A stretch of 64,000 bases of DNA. Origin: Paenibacillus planticolens. GTDB lineage: Bacteria > Bacillota > Bacilli > Paenibacillales > NBRC-103111. The notes below the pieces were generated by a model that was not told the origin of the DNA, searched no databases, and saw nothing but the letters and a program-made list of their open reading frames with translations. Both the position numbers and the translations under genes were made by a program. Each line of letters starts with the position of its first letter. The first letter of the stretch is position 1. The stretch lies in NCBI RefSeq assembly GCF_013141725.1, contig NZ_WHNZ01000074.1, positions 1 to 64,000 of the forward strand, written 5' to 3'. Shown here one piece after another: positions 17,401 to 25,621 of this stretch.

Positions 17401-19473
17401 ATTTTCCGCCATTTTGCTTTTGACGAGAAGACGACAGGTTCTATTTATAATAATGTGTTTTATTATGACGGCAGTAAGAACCAAATTATGGGCTCCGGCA
17501 ACACAGTGAAGAACGGGTACAGTTTCTATAATAATATTTTCTATAATACGAACGCTTCGACGCCTACAAATTGGCTGAACAACAGTTGGAGCAACGCTTT
17601 ATTCAGCAACAACGTGTTCTACGAGGCGGGTGGCGTTCATCCGGCCAACGAACCTAGCGATGCCAACAAAGTGACTGCGGATCCGAAGTTTGTAAATCCT
17701 GGCGGAGCGGGAATCGGGCTGCTGAGCGCTTATGCTTACGAACTTCAACCGGACTCACCTGCGATTAATGCAGGGATATCGGTAAGCAATAACGGCGGCA
17801 AAGATTATGCAGGCAATCCGCTATATAAAGGATTCGCGGACATTGGCGCGTTCGAATTCCAAGGCGATACAACGGGAATCAATCACCGTCCGTTAATCTC
17901 GGATGCGAAGTATAGCGTGAAAGCGGACCGCCCGGTAACAGGCAGACTGTCTGCGACCGATCCTGATGGCGATCTCCTTCATTTTTCTATCGTGAGCAAC
18001 GGGGTTTTGGGAACGGTTCGGCTTGTAGACAGCAGTACGGGTGAGTTCGTCTACACGCCTAATCCGGGTGTGACAGGGAACGATAGCTTTACGTTCAAAG
18101 CGTCGGATGGCTTGTTGGATTCTAATATCGGCACCGTAACCATCGCGATTGCTCTATCCAACCTGATGCAAAACGGCGGATTCGAAGCAGGAACAACGAC
18201 GCCTCCTCCTGGCTGGTCATCGTTCTACGGGACTGGCGCTGCCATCATCAGCGATCCGGCCCATGTTCATTCCGGCAGCAATGCCGTGAAATTTGTTAGC
18301 AACAATTCAGGCGCTGAGCAAGTGGTGAACGGTTTGACACCGAACACTTACTATGTAGCCAGAGGCTGGATCAAAGTGATGGATGCCGGAAATACCCAAA
18401 GCATCGGCGTCAAAAATTACGGCGGTACGCAAATTTCCAAATCGATAGGCACATTGAACTACTCTGAGGGGAAAGTCATATTCAAAACAGGCGCGACGAA
18501 TACATCGGCCAACATCTACTCCTGGAAAAATACGACTGCGAGCAACGATGGAAAGGTAGCGTATATTGACGATTTTTCACTCTCTTTGTATGAGAACCCT
18601 ACGGCCGTAAGTACAACTGTAAATACCGTGCATGACGCCGTTTATAGCAGCAATTTGACGGTCAGCCGTTATGACGGGGATGCTCTGACGTATTCCATTA
18701 CTGCTAACGGCACGAAAGGGACCGCAGTGATTACCGATCCAGCAACGGGAGCGTTCACGTATACGCCGAATGCCGGCGCAACTGGCACGGATACGTTCAC
18801 CTTCAAGGCAAACGACGGAATTGCGGATTCGGACGCAGCTGTCATTACGGTCAACATCGCGGCTTCACCGATGGCACTATCGACAGAGCTTACAGGCGGC
18901 AGCACAGTAGCGAGCGGCGAGTCGTTCAAGGTTACATTCAGCTTGAAGAACTTGACGCAAGCGGCATTGGCGCAAGATATCACTGTTGAATATGACGCGA
19001 ATACGATGGATTTCGTTTCTGCAAGATCGGTTATTGACGGTGTCTCCATTCTTGAGCCGATTAAGCAATCGACAGGCAAAGTAAGATTGATTATCGTCAG
19101 TCAAGGCATCACACATGCGGTTAGCGGCAATGCGCAAGTTGTGGAGCTGACGTTTAAAGCGAAGGCTTTGACGCAAAATACGACGGGAACCATCACCGTA
19201 TCGAAGGCGGTTCTTGGGGATGCGCAAGGCGGGGAAACAGAAGCGGCTCCATCAAGCTTCGGTATAGCGATCATAGCTCCGATTCCTGGTATTCCCGGCG
19301 ACGTTAACAACGATATGAAAGTGACGATCGGCGATTTGGCTATCGTGGCATCCTACTACGGCAAAGATTCAACCAGCCCGGATTGGGAGCAGGCGAAGAA
19401 AGCGGATGTGAATGGCGACAATGTGATTGACATTTACGACCTTGCTTTTGTAGCGGCTAAAATTATTGAGTAA
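14446..19473 (+). CDS. Secreted right-handed beta-helix protein (putative polysaccharide lyase/hydrolase) with Ig-like, CBM-like, cohesin and dockerin modules
   Basis: This 1675-residue secreted protein starts at an ATG preceded by AAAGGAG. A signal peptide ends near AYA36. An Ig-like region and a lectin/LamG-like domain (about 143-335) precede three tandem Big2 domains (about 352-442, 446-535, 537-624). A parallel beta-helix (about 626-1138) opens with FYVSSSSGDDANDG, an entry typical of DUF1565/pectate-lyase-like helices, and is rich in N-N/Y-N ladder turns. Then come a cadherin-like domain (about 1146-1239), a CBM4/9-like jelly roll beginning NLMQNGGFE (about 1239-1382), a second cadherin-like domain (about 1384-1474), a cohesin (about 1475-1610) and a dockerin (about 1613-1675). 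I see no diagnostic catalytic residues, so lyase versus hydrolase is undecided. Dockerin loop 1 reads DVNNDMKVTIGD. Its C-terminal quarter is nearly duplicated in the next gene. Confidence 0.85.
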   Translation: MPFIKTFKRTVSFGVVSLLAMNVIHFPAGSSPTAYAAVFPSPSAIPTVVSTYVVADKSQIAVLGEQVQLKVMARMSDGSNIELKKTTASNSTDPQLNSVHYSSSVQGVTINDATGILTYDGSAGNVPVDVKADVKYLDVKYFEGFENGNLGSFSYDPAANTTNTSVIASSGAGVPAHSGSYSANRAGTANNTERIDMGAALNGTVTAWFYNGSPTGQSRNNIWVGTKVTTSSPVGAVDVSNGLILGEHWDGATGSSTNFVSRIMTSAFSAASVTRGTAPAWHEFKWDLTSGTDAKMYIDGMLVGTTTKETKYQYVALLGNWAPNNTATYYDDIKTTQLGTSLSTPLSIPVTTADLQGLTVSGQDGATAITADTGTLQMTATVNPAGAPSTVVWKVENSDGTPTNAAEISATGLLSAKANGTVKVTATSTAKPEISNSAIVTITGQTVKAAGITIQAPSGATRFTTLDPVPLSASVIPADTADPTVTWAVVEGTDVAAISSTGVLTPVKAGTIQIQATSNDPSGVKSNMLKLTFDVKMTSLIVTGAGGASAITSRSGQLQMGATAQPGGAATNNVAWTVDNGTGSATISSTGLLTAVSNGTVTVKATAQDGSGVVGQAIITISGQGSHTFYVSSSSGDDANDGLSAATPWKTLNKVSGTTFIPGDRILLKAGDAWNGQLWPKGSGADGNPIIIDQYGTGNKPVINGQGNNFDKTIYNSTTTYNTGAVFLRNQEYWELNNLEVTNDDNFMVENNDSAALRAGIFFTIDANESDRVYNHIYIRNCYVHDIDGNNNAGPKENGGIIGVVKGTAALSQATAARFNDVKIENNTIRKVDRVAIRVAAHTNYVGDDSFSTTATFKYGNWNTGFYIGHNTMEDVGGDGIILRDTDGAVLEYNYLNKFGTRVASSNAIAGIWLAVAKNTLIQYNEVTGGPANNQDGCAYDFDEFLINTVYQYNYSHDNPMGFMLLMGTNENDVLRYNVSQNDGIIFRHFAFDEKTTGSIYNNVFYYDGSKNQIMGSGNTVKNGYSFYNNIFYNTNASTPTNWLNNSWSNALFSNNVFYEAGGVHPANEPSDANKVTADPKFVNPGGAGIGLLSAYAYELQPDSPAINAGISVSNNGGKDYAGNPLYKGFADIGAFEFQGDTTGINHRPLISDAKYSVKADRPVTGRLSATDPDGDLLHFSIVSNGVLGTVRLVDSSTGEFVYTPNPGVTGNDSFTFKASDGLLDSNIGTVTIAIALSNLMQNGGFEAGTTTPPPGWSSFYGTGAAIISDPAHVHSGSNAVKFVSNNSGAEQVVNGLTPNTYYVARGWIKVMDAGNTQSIGVKNYGGTQISKSIGTLNYSEGKVIFKTGATNTSANIYSWKNTTASNDGKVAYIDDFSLSLYENPTAVSTTVNTVHDAVYSSNLTVSRYDGDALTYSITANGTKGTAVITDPATGAFTYTPNAGATGTDTFTFKANDGIADSDAAVITVNIAASPMALSTELTGGSTVASGESFKVTFSLKNLTQAALAQDITVEYDANTMDFVSARSVIDGVSILEPIKQSTGKVRLIIVSQGITHAVSGNAQVVELTFKAKALTQNTTGTITVSKAVLGDAQGGETEAAPSSFGIAIIAPIPGIPGDVNNDMKVTIGDLAIVASYYGKDSTSPDWEQAKKADVNGDNVIDIYDLAFVAAKIIE
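18849..19473 (+). repeat. Duplicated cohesin-dockerin cassette, copy 1
   Basis: These 625 bases align without any gap to 23052-23676 in the next gene, at a constant offset of 4203. By eye roughly nine of ten bases agree, whereas the upstream catalytic regions are unrelated. The segment covers the end of the cadherin-like domain, the cohesin, the linker and the dockerin. Confidence 0.85.
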
Positions 19474-19477
19474 TGAT

Positions 19478-19512
19478 AAGGAGGGGGAGTGCAGGCTGCT
19501 CCCCCTTTTTTA
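19478..19512 (+). terminator. Rho-independent terminator after the beta-helix gene
   Basis: GGGGGAG / CTCCCCC form the stem core, extended by A/G-T pairing and followed by TTTTTT. It begins just past the stop codon. Confidence 0.88.
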
Positions 19513-19542
19513 TAAGTCAGAATCAACCTTAAGGAGGTACTA

Positions 19543-22500
19543 ATGAGACAAAAGAAGGGTACATCCAAGCATCCATTTGCAAAAAGATTAACGATTCACC
19601 TAGTGCTGACTCTGCTCGTCATGATCTCTGTATTGCCCCAGTCTCCCGCAATTGCATTAGGGGCTTCCAATCCTGTAGACGAATACGATGTGCTTCGCGG
19701 TAAAATGTTCACTTATTTTACAGGCGGAGACGCCTACGATCCGAATGATCCGGATATCTCTGCGAACATCGCATTTAAGAGCGATTTGGTGAGCAATACC
19801 AATCTGACCGGGTACTGGGATACGATGAACAAAGCGGCGAACCGAACTTTTTTATGGGCAGATTTGCAAAGTACGACGAAATCCGCCGAGGTTTCTTCGC
19901 ATTATACCCGATTGAATCAAATGGCCATTGCTTATGCGACGATTGGCTCCCCTTTCTATCATAATGCAAGCCTCAAAAACGATATTATCAGCGGTTTGGA
20001 CTGGGCGTATGCCAACCGGTACAAAGAATCCAAAAGCGAATATGACAATTGGTGGGACTGGGAAATCGGAACCCCTCAGCTCGTCAACAGCACGCTGGTG
20101 CTCATGTATGATGATTTGACGCAGACGCAGATTGATAATTACATGCGGACTATTGACCGATTTGTGCCTAACCCCGGCATTCGAACGGTGAGTTCGGTGG
20201 TGGAAACAGGCGCGAATTTGCTTGATAAAGCCTATGTTGTCGCTCTACGCGGCGTGATCGGCAAATCGAGCACCAAAATTACACTGGGCAGGGATTCAAT
20301 GAGCCCCGCTTTTCTATATGTGAAAAGCGGAGATGGCTTTTACGAGGACGGCTCTTTTATTCAGCATACTTATGTTGCCTATACAGGCGGGTACGGAGAT
20401 GTGCTGCTCGGAAGAATGGCGGATCTGCTTTATTTATTGAGCGGATCTTCATGGAGGATTACGGACCCGAATGTGGCCAATGTATACCGATGGGTAGAGG
20501 AATCTTACAAACCGCTTATTTATATGGGTGCAAGCATGGACAACTTGAAAGGACGGGGAATATCGCGGCAAAGCGGGAATGATCATACGACGGGACGATC
20601 CATCATCCTCAGCATGCTTCGTCTGGCAGAAGGAGCACCGCCCGAACAAGCGACAAAGATCAAGCGGATGGTCAAGGAATGGATTTCAACCGATACAACG
20701 TTCGCGAACTATTACACAGGAGCGGGCATGTTCGAAATGATCCTCGGCAAAAGGCTGATGAGTGACCCTTCGATCGCTCCTCAAGGCAAGCTGGTAGGTC
20801 AATACCAATTTCCGGGCATGGACCGCATTTCCCAGCTTCGTGAAAATTTCGGGCTTGGAATCAGCATGTTTTCGCCACGTGTTTCCGCCTTTGAATATGG
20901 CAATGGTGAAAATATTAAGGGTTGGTACACGGGGGTCGGCATGACGACACTGTACAACAACGACTTGAAGCAGTATAGCGGCAATTACTGGGCTACGGTC
21001 AATATGTACCGTCTTCCGGGTACGACAACGGACGGTTCCGGCAGCGGAACACCGGTGGACTGGAAAAACTATTCAAACCCGAACACGTGGGTGGGAGGCT
21101 CTGCCGTCGATCAAATTTACGGTTCTGCAGGGATGCAGTTTTCGCTGTCCCAAAATACGGGAAGTCCTTTGCAAGGTAAAAAATCGTGGTTCATGCTCGG
21201 AGATCAAATCGTCGCCCTCGGTTCCGGAATTGCGAGCACAGATGCCGTACGCACGGTTGAAACCATTGTTGAGAACCGTAAGCTGAATGAAAATGGCGAC
21301 AACCCGTTGACTGTAGACGGCGTGACGAAGCCAATCGGGGCCGGATGGTCGGAACAAATGAACAATGTGCATTGGGCATCTTTGGCCGGGAATGTTTCGG
21401 GTTCCAATATCGGCTACTATTTCCCTGGCACTGCAACCATAACCGGCCTGCGGGAATCCAGAACAGGCACATGGAAGCAGGTAAATACGGGAGGAAGCAC
21501 GGATCAAGTGACGAATCCATTCTTGAGCCTGGCGTTCAATCATGGCAAGTCGCCTGTGAATGCTTCTTATGCCTATGTCGTGCTGCCAGGCAAAGACGCG
21601 GCTGCAACAGCGAACTATGCGGCAAACCCGGATATTCAAATTCTCGAGAATTCAGGGGATGCGCATGCGGTCATGGATACCACCCTGCATGCAGTAGGAG
21701 CTAACTTCTGGAATGATGTGACCAAAACCGTGTACGCGAACAATGAACCTCTCCTCACAAGCAGCCAAAAAGCGTCGGTCACAACGCTTGAAACGAACGG
21801 GCAGCTCCATATCGGCATTTCCGATCCGACGAAAGCGAACACGGGAACAATTCAGCTTGAAATTAACCGCAGCGCAACCGGCGTTGTTTCCCTTGATCCC
21901 GGGATTACGGTGACCCAGTTCAGTCCGACCATCAAGATGGCGGTGAATACAAGCGGAGCATTCGGCAGCACGTTTGAAGCCAAGTTCAATTTGGTGGCGG
22001 CTTCTAAGCCCGACACGCCTGTATTGGCAAGAGCAGAAGGCGGAGCGTCGCAAGTCATGTTGACTTGGAGCGGAGTACAAGGAGCAGCCGGATACCGAGT
22101 AAAGTACGGCACGTCTCCCGGAGTGTACACCCAAACGGTCGAGGTTAGAGATGTGAGCTTCACGAATCAATTTGCGGTCACGGGTCTGAAAACCGGGAAA
22201 ACATATTATTTTGCCGTAACAGCCTACAATGCGGCCGGAGGAAGCGGTACTTCGAACGAGTTGTCCGCCGCACCGGTTCCAATCGTTACGCTGTTGCCTG
22301 AAGCAGATGCTTATGTCCGAGACGGCACATATGCCGGAACGAACTATGGAACCGCAGATAGTTTGGTGACCAAGCAGGATGCTGCAGGATATGCCCGACA
22401 ATCGTACTTAAGATTCAATCTTGCTTCGATTCCAGGAACCATCGAGAGTGCCAAAGTTACGCTCGTTCCTGTTGGCGTTAGTATGGCAGGCACAACGAAT

Positions 22501-23676
22501 CAGGCTCAGCTAGTGAGCGATAACAGCTGGGGCGAGACAGCGGTCAACTGGAACAATAAGCCTGCGGGAGGTGCGCCTTTTGCGACTTGGGCGGCTACAA
22601 CAACTTATAGTCCCATCAAGTTTGATGTGACGAATCAAGTGAATGGAGCGATTGCGGCCGATAAGAAAATGTCGCTGTTGATTGCCTCTACGTCGAATCA
22701 AGGCTCGAAAGGCGACATTTCTTACGCATCCAGGGAGCATGTAACTACCGCTTACCGACCTGTTCTTGAGATCACTTTAAGCAGTCCTGAAAACCATGCC
22801 CCGCTAGCGGCAGATACGCAGGTATCGACTACAGAGAATACGCCGGTCTCGGGTACGCTCAGCGCTAGCGATGCGGATGAGGATGACCTAACGTATTCCA
22901 TCGCAGCCAATGGTATGAAAGGAACGGCAGTTGTAACGAATGCTGCAACAGGAGCATTTACGTATACGCCTGCGTCGGGAGAGACCGGTACAGATACGTT
23001 CACGTTCCGCGTAAGCGACGGTATAACGCAATCGAATACAGCTACGGTAACGGTCAACATCGCGGCTTCGCAGGCGGTGCTTTCGACAGAGCTTACAGGA
23101 GGCAGTACGGTAGCGGCCGGAGAGCCGTTCAACGTTGCTTTCGGTTTGAAAAACGTGACACAAGCGGCATTGGCACAAGATATCTCCATTGAATATGACG
23201 CCAATACGATGGATTTCGTTTCTGCCAAGTCGCTGATCGATGGAGTCTCCATTATGGAGACGGTTAAGCAGTCTTCGGGTAAGTTAAGATTGATCCTTGT
23301 CAGTCAAGGCATCGCCCATGCGGTTAGCGGCAATGCGCAAGTTGTGGAGCTGACGTTCAAAGCGAAGGCTTTGGAACAAAACACGACGGGAACCATCACC
23401 GTGTCGAAGGCGGTTCTTGGAGATGCGCAAGGCGAAGAAGCGCAAGCTGCTGCTTCAAGCTTTAGCATCGCCATCATAGCTCCGATTCCCGGCATTCCCG
23501 GCGACCTGAACAACGATATGAAAGTGACGATCGGCGATTTGGCCATCGTGGCAGCTTATTACGGCAAAGATTCAACCAGCCCGGATTGGGAACAGGCGAA
23601 GAAGGCGGACGTGAATGGCGACAACGTGATTGACATTAAGGACCTTGCTTTTGTGGCGGCTAAAATGTTTGAGTAA
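19543..23676 (+). CDS. Secreted PL8 polysaccharide lyase with FN3, CBM, cohesin and dockerin
   Basis: This 1377-residue secreted lyase should cleave uronate-containing polysaccharide by beta-elimination (hyaluronate, chondroitin, xanthan or a related glycan). AAGGAGG lies 6 bases before the ATG; the signal peptide is about 1-39. The alpha-toroid (about 45-385) contains the aromatic patch motif NWWDWEIG (W170-W171). The catalytic residues N225, H275, Y284 and R338 have exactly the spacing of N349/H399/Y408/R462 in Streptococcus pneumoniae hyaluronate lyase. PL8 beta-sheet domains follow, then an FN3 domain (about 823-913), a CBM96/DNRLRE-like domain (about 915-1079), a cadherin-like domain (about 1083-1174), a cohesin (about 1176-1312) and a dockerin (about 1315-1377). 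Which uronic glycan is cut cannot be told from motifs alone. Confidence 0.92.
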   Translation: MRQKKGTSKHPFAKRLTIHLVLTLLVMISVLPQSPAIALGASNPVDEYDVLRGKMFTYFTGGDAYDPNDPDISANIAFKSDLVSNTNLTGYWDTMNKAANRTFLWADLQSTTKSAEVSSHYTRLNQMAIAYATIGSPFYHNASLKNDIISGLDWAYANRYKESKSEYDNWWDWEIGTPQLVNSTLVLMYDDLTQTQIDNYMRTIDRFVPNPGIRTVSSVVETGANLLDKAYVVALRGVIGKSSTKITLGRDSMSPAFLYVKSGDGFYEDGSFIQHTYVAYTGGYGDVLLGRMADLLYLLSGSSWRITDPNVANVYRWVEESYKPLIYMGASMDNLKGRGISRQSGNDHTTGRSIILSMLRLAEGAPPEQATKIKRMVKEWISTDTTFANYYTGAGMFEMILGKRLMSDPSIAPQGKLVGQYQFPGMDRISQLRENFGLGISMFSPRVSAFEYGNGENIKGWYTGVGMTTLYNNDLKQYSGNYWATVNMYRLPGTTTDGSGSGTPVDWKNYSNPNTWVGGSAVDQIYGSAGMQFSLSQNTGSPLQGKKSWFMLGDQIVALGSGIASTDAVRTVETIVENRKLNENGDNPLTVDGVTKPIGAGWSEQMNNVHWASLAGNVSGSNIGYYFPGTATITGLRESRTGTWKQVNTGGSTDQVTNPFLSLAFNHGKSPVNASYAYVVLPGKDAAATANYAANPDIQILENSGDAHAVMDTTLHAVGANFWNDVTKTVYANNEPLLTSSQKASVTTLETNGQLHIGISDPTKANTGTIQLEINRSATGVVSLDPGITVTQFSPTIKMAVNTSGAFGSTFEAKFNLVAASKPDTPVLARAEGGASQVMLTWSGVQGAAGYRVKYGTSPGVYTQTVEVRDVSFTNQFAVTGLKTGKTYYFAVTAYNAAGGSGTSNELSAAPVPIVTLLPEADAYVRDGTYAGTNYGTADSLVTKQDAAGYARQSYLRFNLASIPGTIESAKVTLVPVGVSMAGTTNQAQLVSDNSWGETAVNWNNKPAGGAPFATWAATTTYSPIKFDVTNQVNGAIAADKKMSLLIASTSNQGSKGDISYASREHVTTAYRPVLEITLSSPENHAPLAADTQVSTTENTPVSGTLSASDADEDDLTYSIAANGMKGTAVVTNAATGAFTYTPASGETGTDTFTFRVSDGITQSNTATVTVNIAASQAVLSTELTGGSTVAAGEPFNVAFGLKNVTQAALAQDISIEYDANTMDFVSAKSLIDGVSIMETVKQSSGKLRLILVSQGIAHAVSGNAQVVELTFKAKALEQNTTGTITVSKAVLGDAQGEEAQAAASSFSIAIIAPIPGIPGDLNNDMKVTIGDLAIVAAYYGKDSTSPDWEQAKKADVNGDNVIDIKDLAFVAAKMFE
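23052..23676 (+). repeat. Duplicated cohesin-dockerin cassette, copy 2
   Basis: This is the gap-free partner of 18849-19473. Both encode the motif AALAQDI in the cohesin, where the other six enzymes have VYAQD, and the dockerin loop NNDMKVTIGD. This supports recent copying of the cassette within this locus. Confidence 0.85.
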
Positions 23677-23684
23677 ACACGATT

Positions 23685-23740
23685 AACGGGATAAGGTTGT
23701 TGTCACGGAATCATGACAACAACTTTATCCCGTTTCGGGT
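23685..23740 (+). terminator. Strong hairpin terminator after the PL8 gene
   Basis: A 21-bp stem (AACGGGATAAGGTTGTTGTC... with one G-T wobble) closes an 8-base loop. A short TTTCGGGTTTT tail follows. It separates the secreted-enzyme run from the sensor-kinase region. Confidence 0.8.
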
Positions 23741-23842
23741 TTTGATCCTTTGGAAACGCAGGAAAATTGTTCCTTCTGACGAATAGATAGATTCACTGCA
23801 TATTCTGAGGACAGATTCTATATTTGGACAAGGAGTGCGACA

Positions 23843-25603
23843 ATGAGAAGACTGCAGGTCAGGTTTAGGACAAAGCTATTTATCACGTACCTGCTATTAG
23901 TTTCTTTGCCCCTGTTTGTACTAGGTTATTTGTCGTATCGCCAATATGAGAAATCGATTGAAAAAAATGTTGGTGAATACGTACCTGCGATTTTAAACCA
24001 GGCAAACGCAAATATCGATAAGTATTTGTCAGAACTCGTATCCATTCCGGATGTCGTCACAAGATCGGGCGAAGTTATGGCGATCCTCCGGAAAAAGGAT
24101 CAGGACAAAATTTCCGTCATGGAACAGGAAGCGTTTACAGTTCAATCGTATTTGGCCAATAACATTGTGAATGGCGGGCACCAAGATGTCATTGCTGTGT
24201 TTATTCAGTCGAAGAACCGGGTGTTTTCAAGCTCTCGATTGAACTTTCAAGGAAGCGCGTTTCTACAAGAAAAAAATCCGTTTCAGCAAGAAATGGATTT
24301 ACAAGGCAAGCTGTTGTTTGTTCCTCCGGAAAGACTGAAGCTCGTGTTCGAGAATAATCAACCGTTTATTTCCATATACAAGCAATTGTATGATGCGGAA
24401 AATATGAATCCACTTTGCACGGTGCTGCTCATCGTCAGTTTGGATGAAATATCCAAAATATGCAATCGGATTCCGCTTGCAAACAATGGGATGGTTCTGC
24501 TTAATAATGAAGTAGGACAGACGGTATATAATAACGACAGCCAGTTCATCGGCAAAATAGGTACGCCTGAAATATCGCTTTCTAAAGGCACTTCCGAATT
24601 GAAAATCAATAGGGAGAGAGTGATGGTTAGCGCCGACGTATCTGATTATACCAACTGGACGCTGGCAACAATTAATCCTGTAAAGGAACTGACGAGGGAA
24701 ACAATAGGGATTCGTAATTTTACGATAGCGATCTTCTCGATATGTTTAATTGTATCCGTTCTCATATCTTTCTTTTTCTCCCAAACGGTGACCAGTCCGA
24801 TTCGCTCGCTGCAGCTGCTGATGCGGGAAGTCGAGAAGGGTAACTTCCGTGTTTCGTTTCCTGTTCATCAAACGGATGAAATCGGTGAATTGGGAAATAG
24901 TTTTAATCACATGGTAGAACGGATTCAGGAGCTTGTACAAAGGGTCTATCAAGTAGAAATCAGACAAAAGGAAGCCGAGTTGGCTGCCTTGCAAAGCCAG
25001 ATCAGTCCTCACTTTTTATATAATACGTTGGAGTCAATCCAAATGGTCATTGAGTTAGACGATAGTGTAAGGGCTTCCAATATGATTTCCGCCTTATGCC
25101 ATATGCTGAGATTCGCAGCAAGAAGAGGCGATGTTGTAAACATTGGCGATGAGGTCAAGCATATTACCGATTATCTTTATATTCAAAAAATGCGATACGG
25201 CCAACGATGTCAGTATGAGATTGAGATGGACCCGGGCATTCATCCATTCTTTGCTCCCAAATTCATTTTACAGCCCCTTGTTGAAAATGCGATTCGCCAT
25301 GTTGTCGAGAAAACGAATTCGCCAACTCAGATTAAAATCACAATCACGAAGTATTCTGAAAGTATTCAATTTTCGGTTCAAGATAACGGGCAAGGAATAC
25401 CGTGTGATACACTGAGCAGGCTCCAAGTCATACTCCAAGGTGAACAGCTCCCCGATCAAAAGCATGGTATCGGATTATTAAATGTACATAGCCGGATACA
25501 ACTGTTGTATGGGGTCGATTATGGCGTGACTGTTGCAAGCATGGAAAGGGAAGGGACAATAATCACAGTACGCATTCCGTATATAACAAAACCATCCAAA
25601 TAA
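23843..25603 (+). CDS. YesM-type sensor histidine kinase (HK1)
   Basis: This 586-residue membrane kinase has an N-terminal transmembrane segment (about 13-33), a large extracellular sensory region and a second membrane segment (about 291-316). A HAMP domain follows, then a His_kinase (LytS/YesM-type) domain with phosphoacceptor H390 in ISPHFLYNTLE. The C-terminal HATPase has N, G1 and G2 box residues (LVENAIRHV, DNGQGI, GIGLLNV). The start ATG follows AAGGAG. The stop lies 18 bases before the regulator at 25622, so the two form a two-component pair. The extracellular domain probably senses a sugar, alone or with the lipoprotein encoded downstream. It is a close full-length paralogue of the kinase at 32142. 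Confidence 0.93.
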   Translation: MRRLQVRFRTKLFITYLLLVSLPLFVLGYLSYRQYEKSIEKNVGEYVPAILNQANANIDKYLSELVSIPDVVTRSGEVMAILRKKDQDKISVMEQEAFTVQSYLANNIVNGGHQDVIAVFIQSKNRVFSSSRLNFQGSAFLQEKNPFQQEMDLQGKLLFVPPERLKLVFENNQPFISIYKQLYDAENMNPLCTVLLIVSLDEISKICNRIPLANNGMVLLNNEVGQTVYNNDSQFIGKIGTPEISLSKGTSELKINRERVMVSADVSDYTNWTLATINPVKELTRETIGIRNFTIAIFSICLIVSVLISFFFSQTVTSPIRSLQLLMREVEKGNFRVSFPVHQTDEIGELGNSFNHMVERIQELVQRVYQVEIRQKEAELAALQSQISPHFLYNTLESIQMVIELDDSVRASNMISALCHMLRFAARRGDVVNIGDEVKHITDYLYIQKMRYGQRCQYEIEMDPGIHPFFAPKFILQPLVENAIRHVVEKTNSPTQIKITITKYSESIQFSVQDNGQGIPCDTLSRLQVILQGEQLPDQKHGIGLLNVHSRIQLLYGVDYGVTVASMEREGTIITVRIPYITKPSK

Positions 25604-25621
25604 ACAGGAAGGATGTTTAAA

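Noticed and set aside
16627..17484. 285-codon open frame on the - strand inside the beta-helix gene
   Set aside because: It is an antisense shadow of a clear protein with a signal peptide and known domains; it has no domain of its own.
21652..22401. 249-codon open frame on the - strand inside the PL8 gene
   Set aside because: Its product is rich in Arg, Cys and Ser in the manner of a shadow frame, and the + strand is clearly coding.
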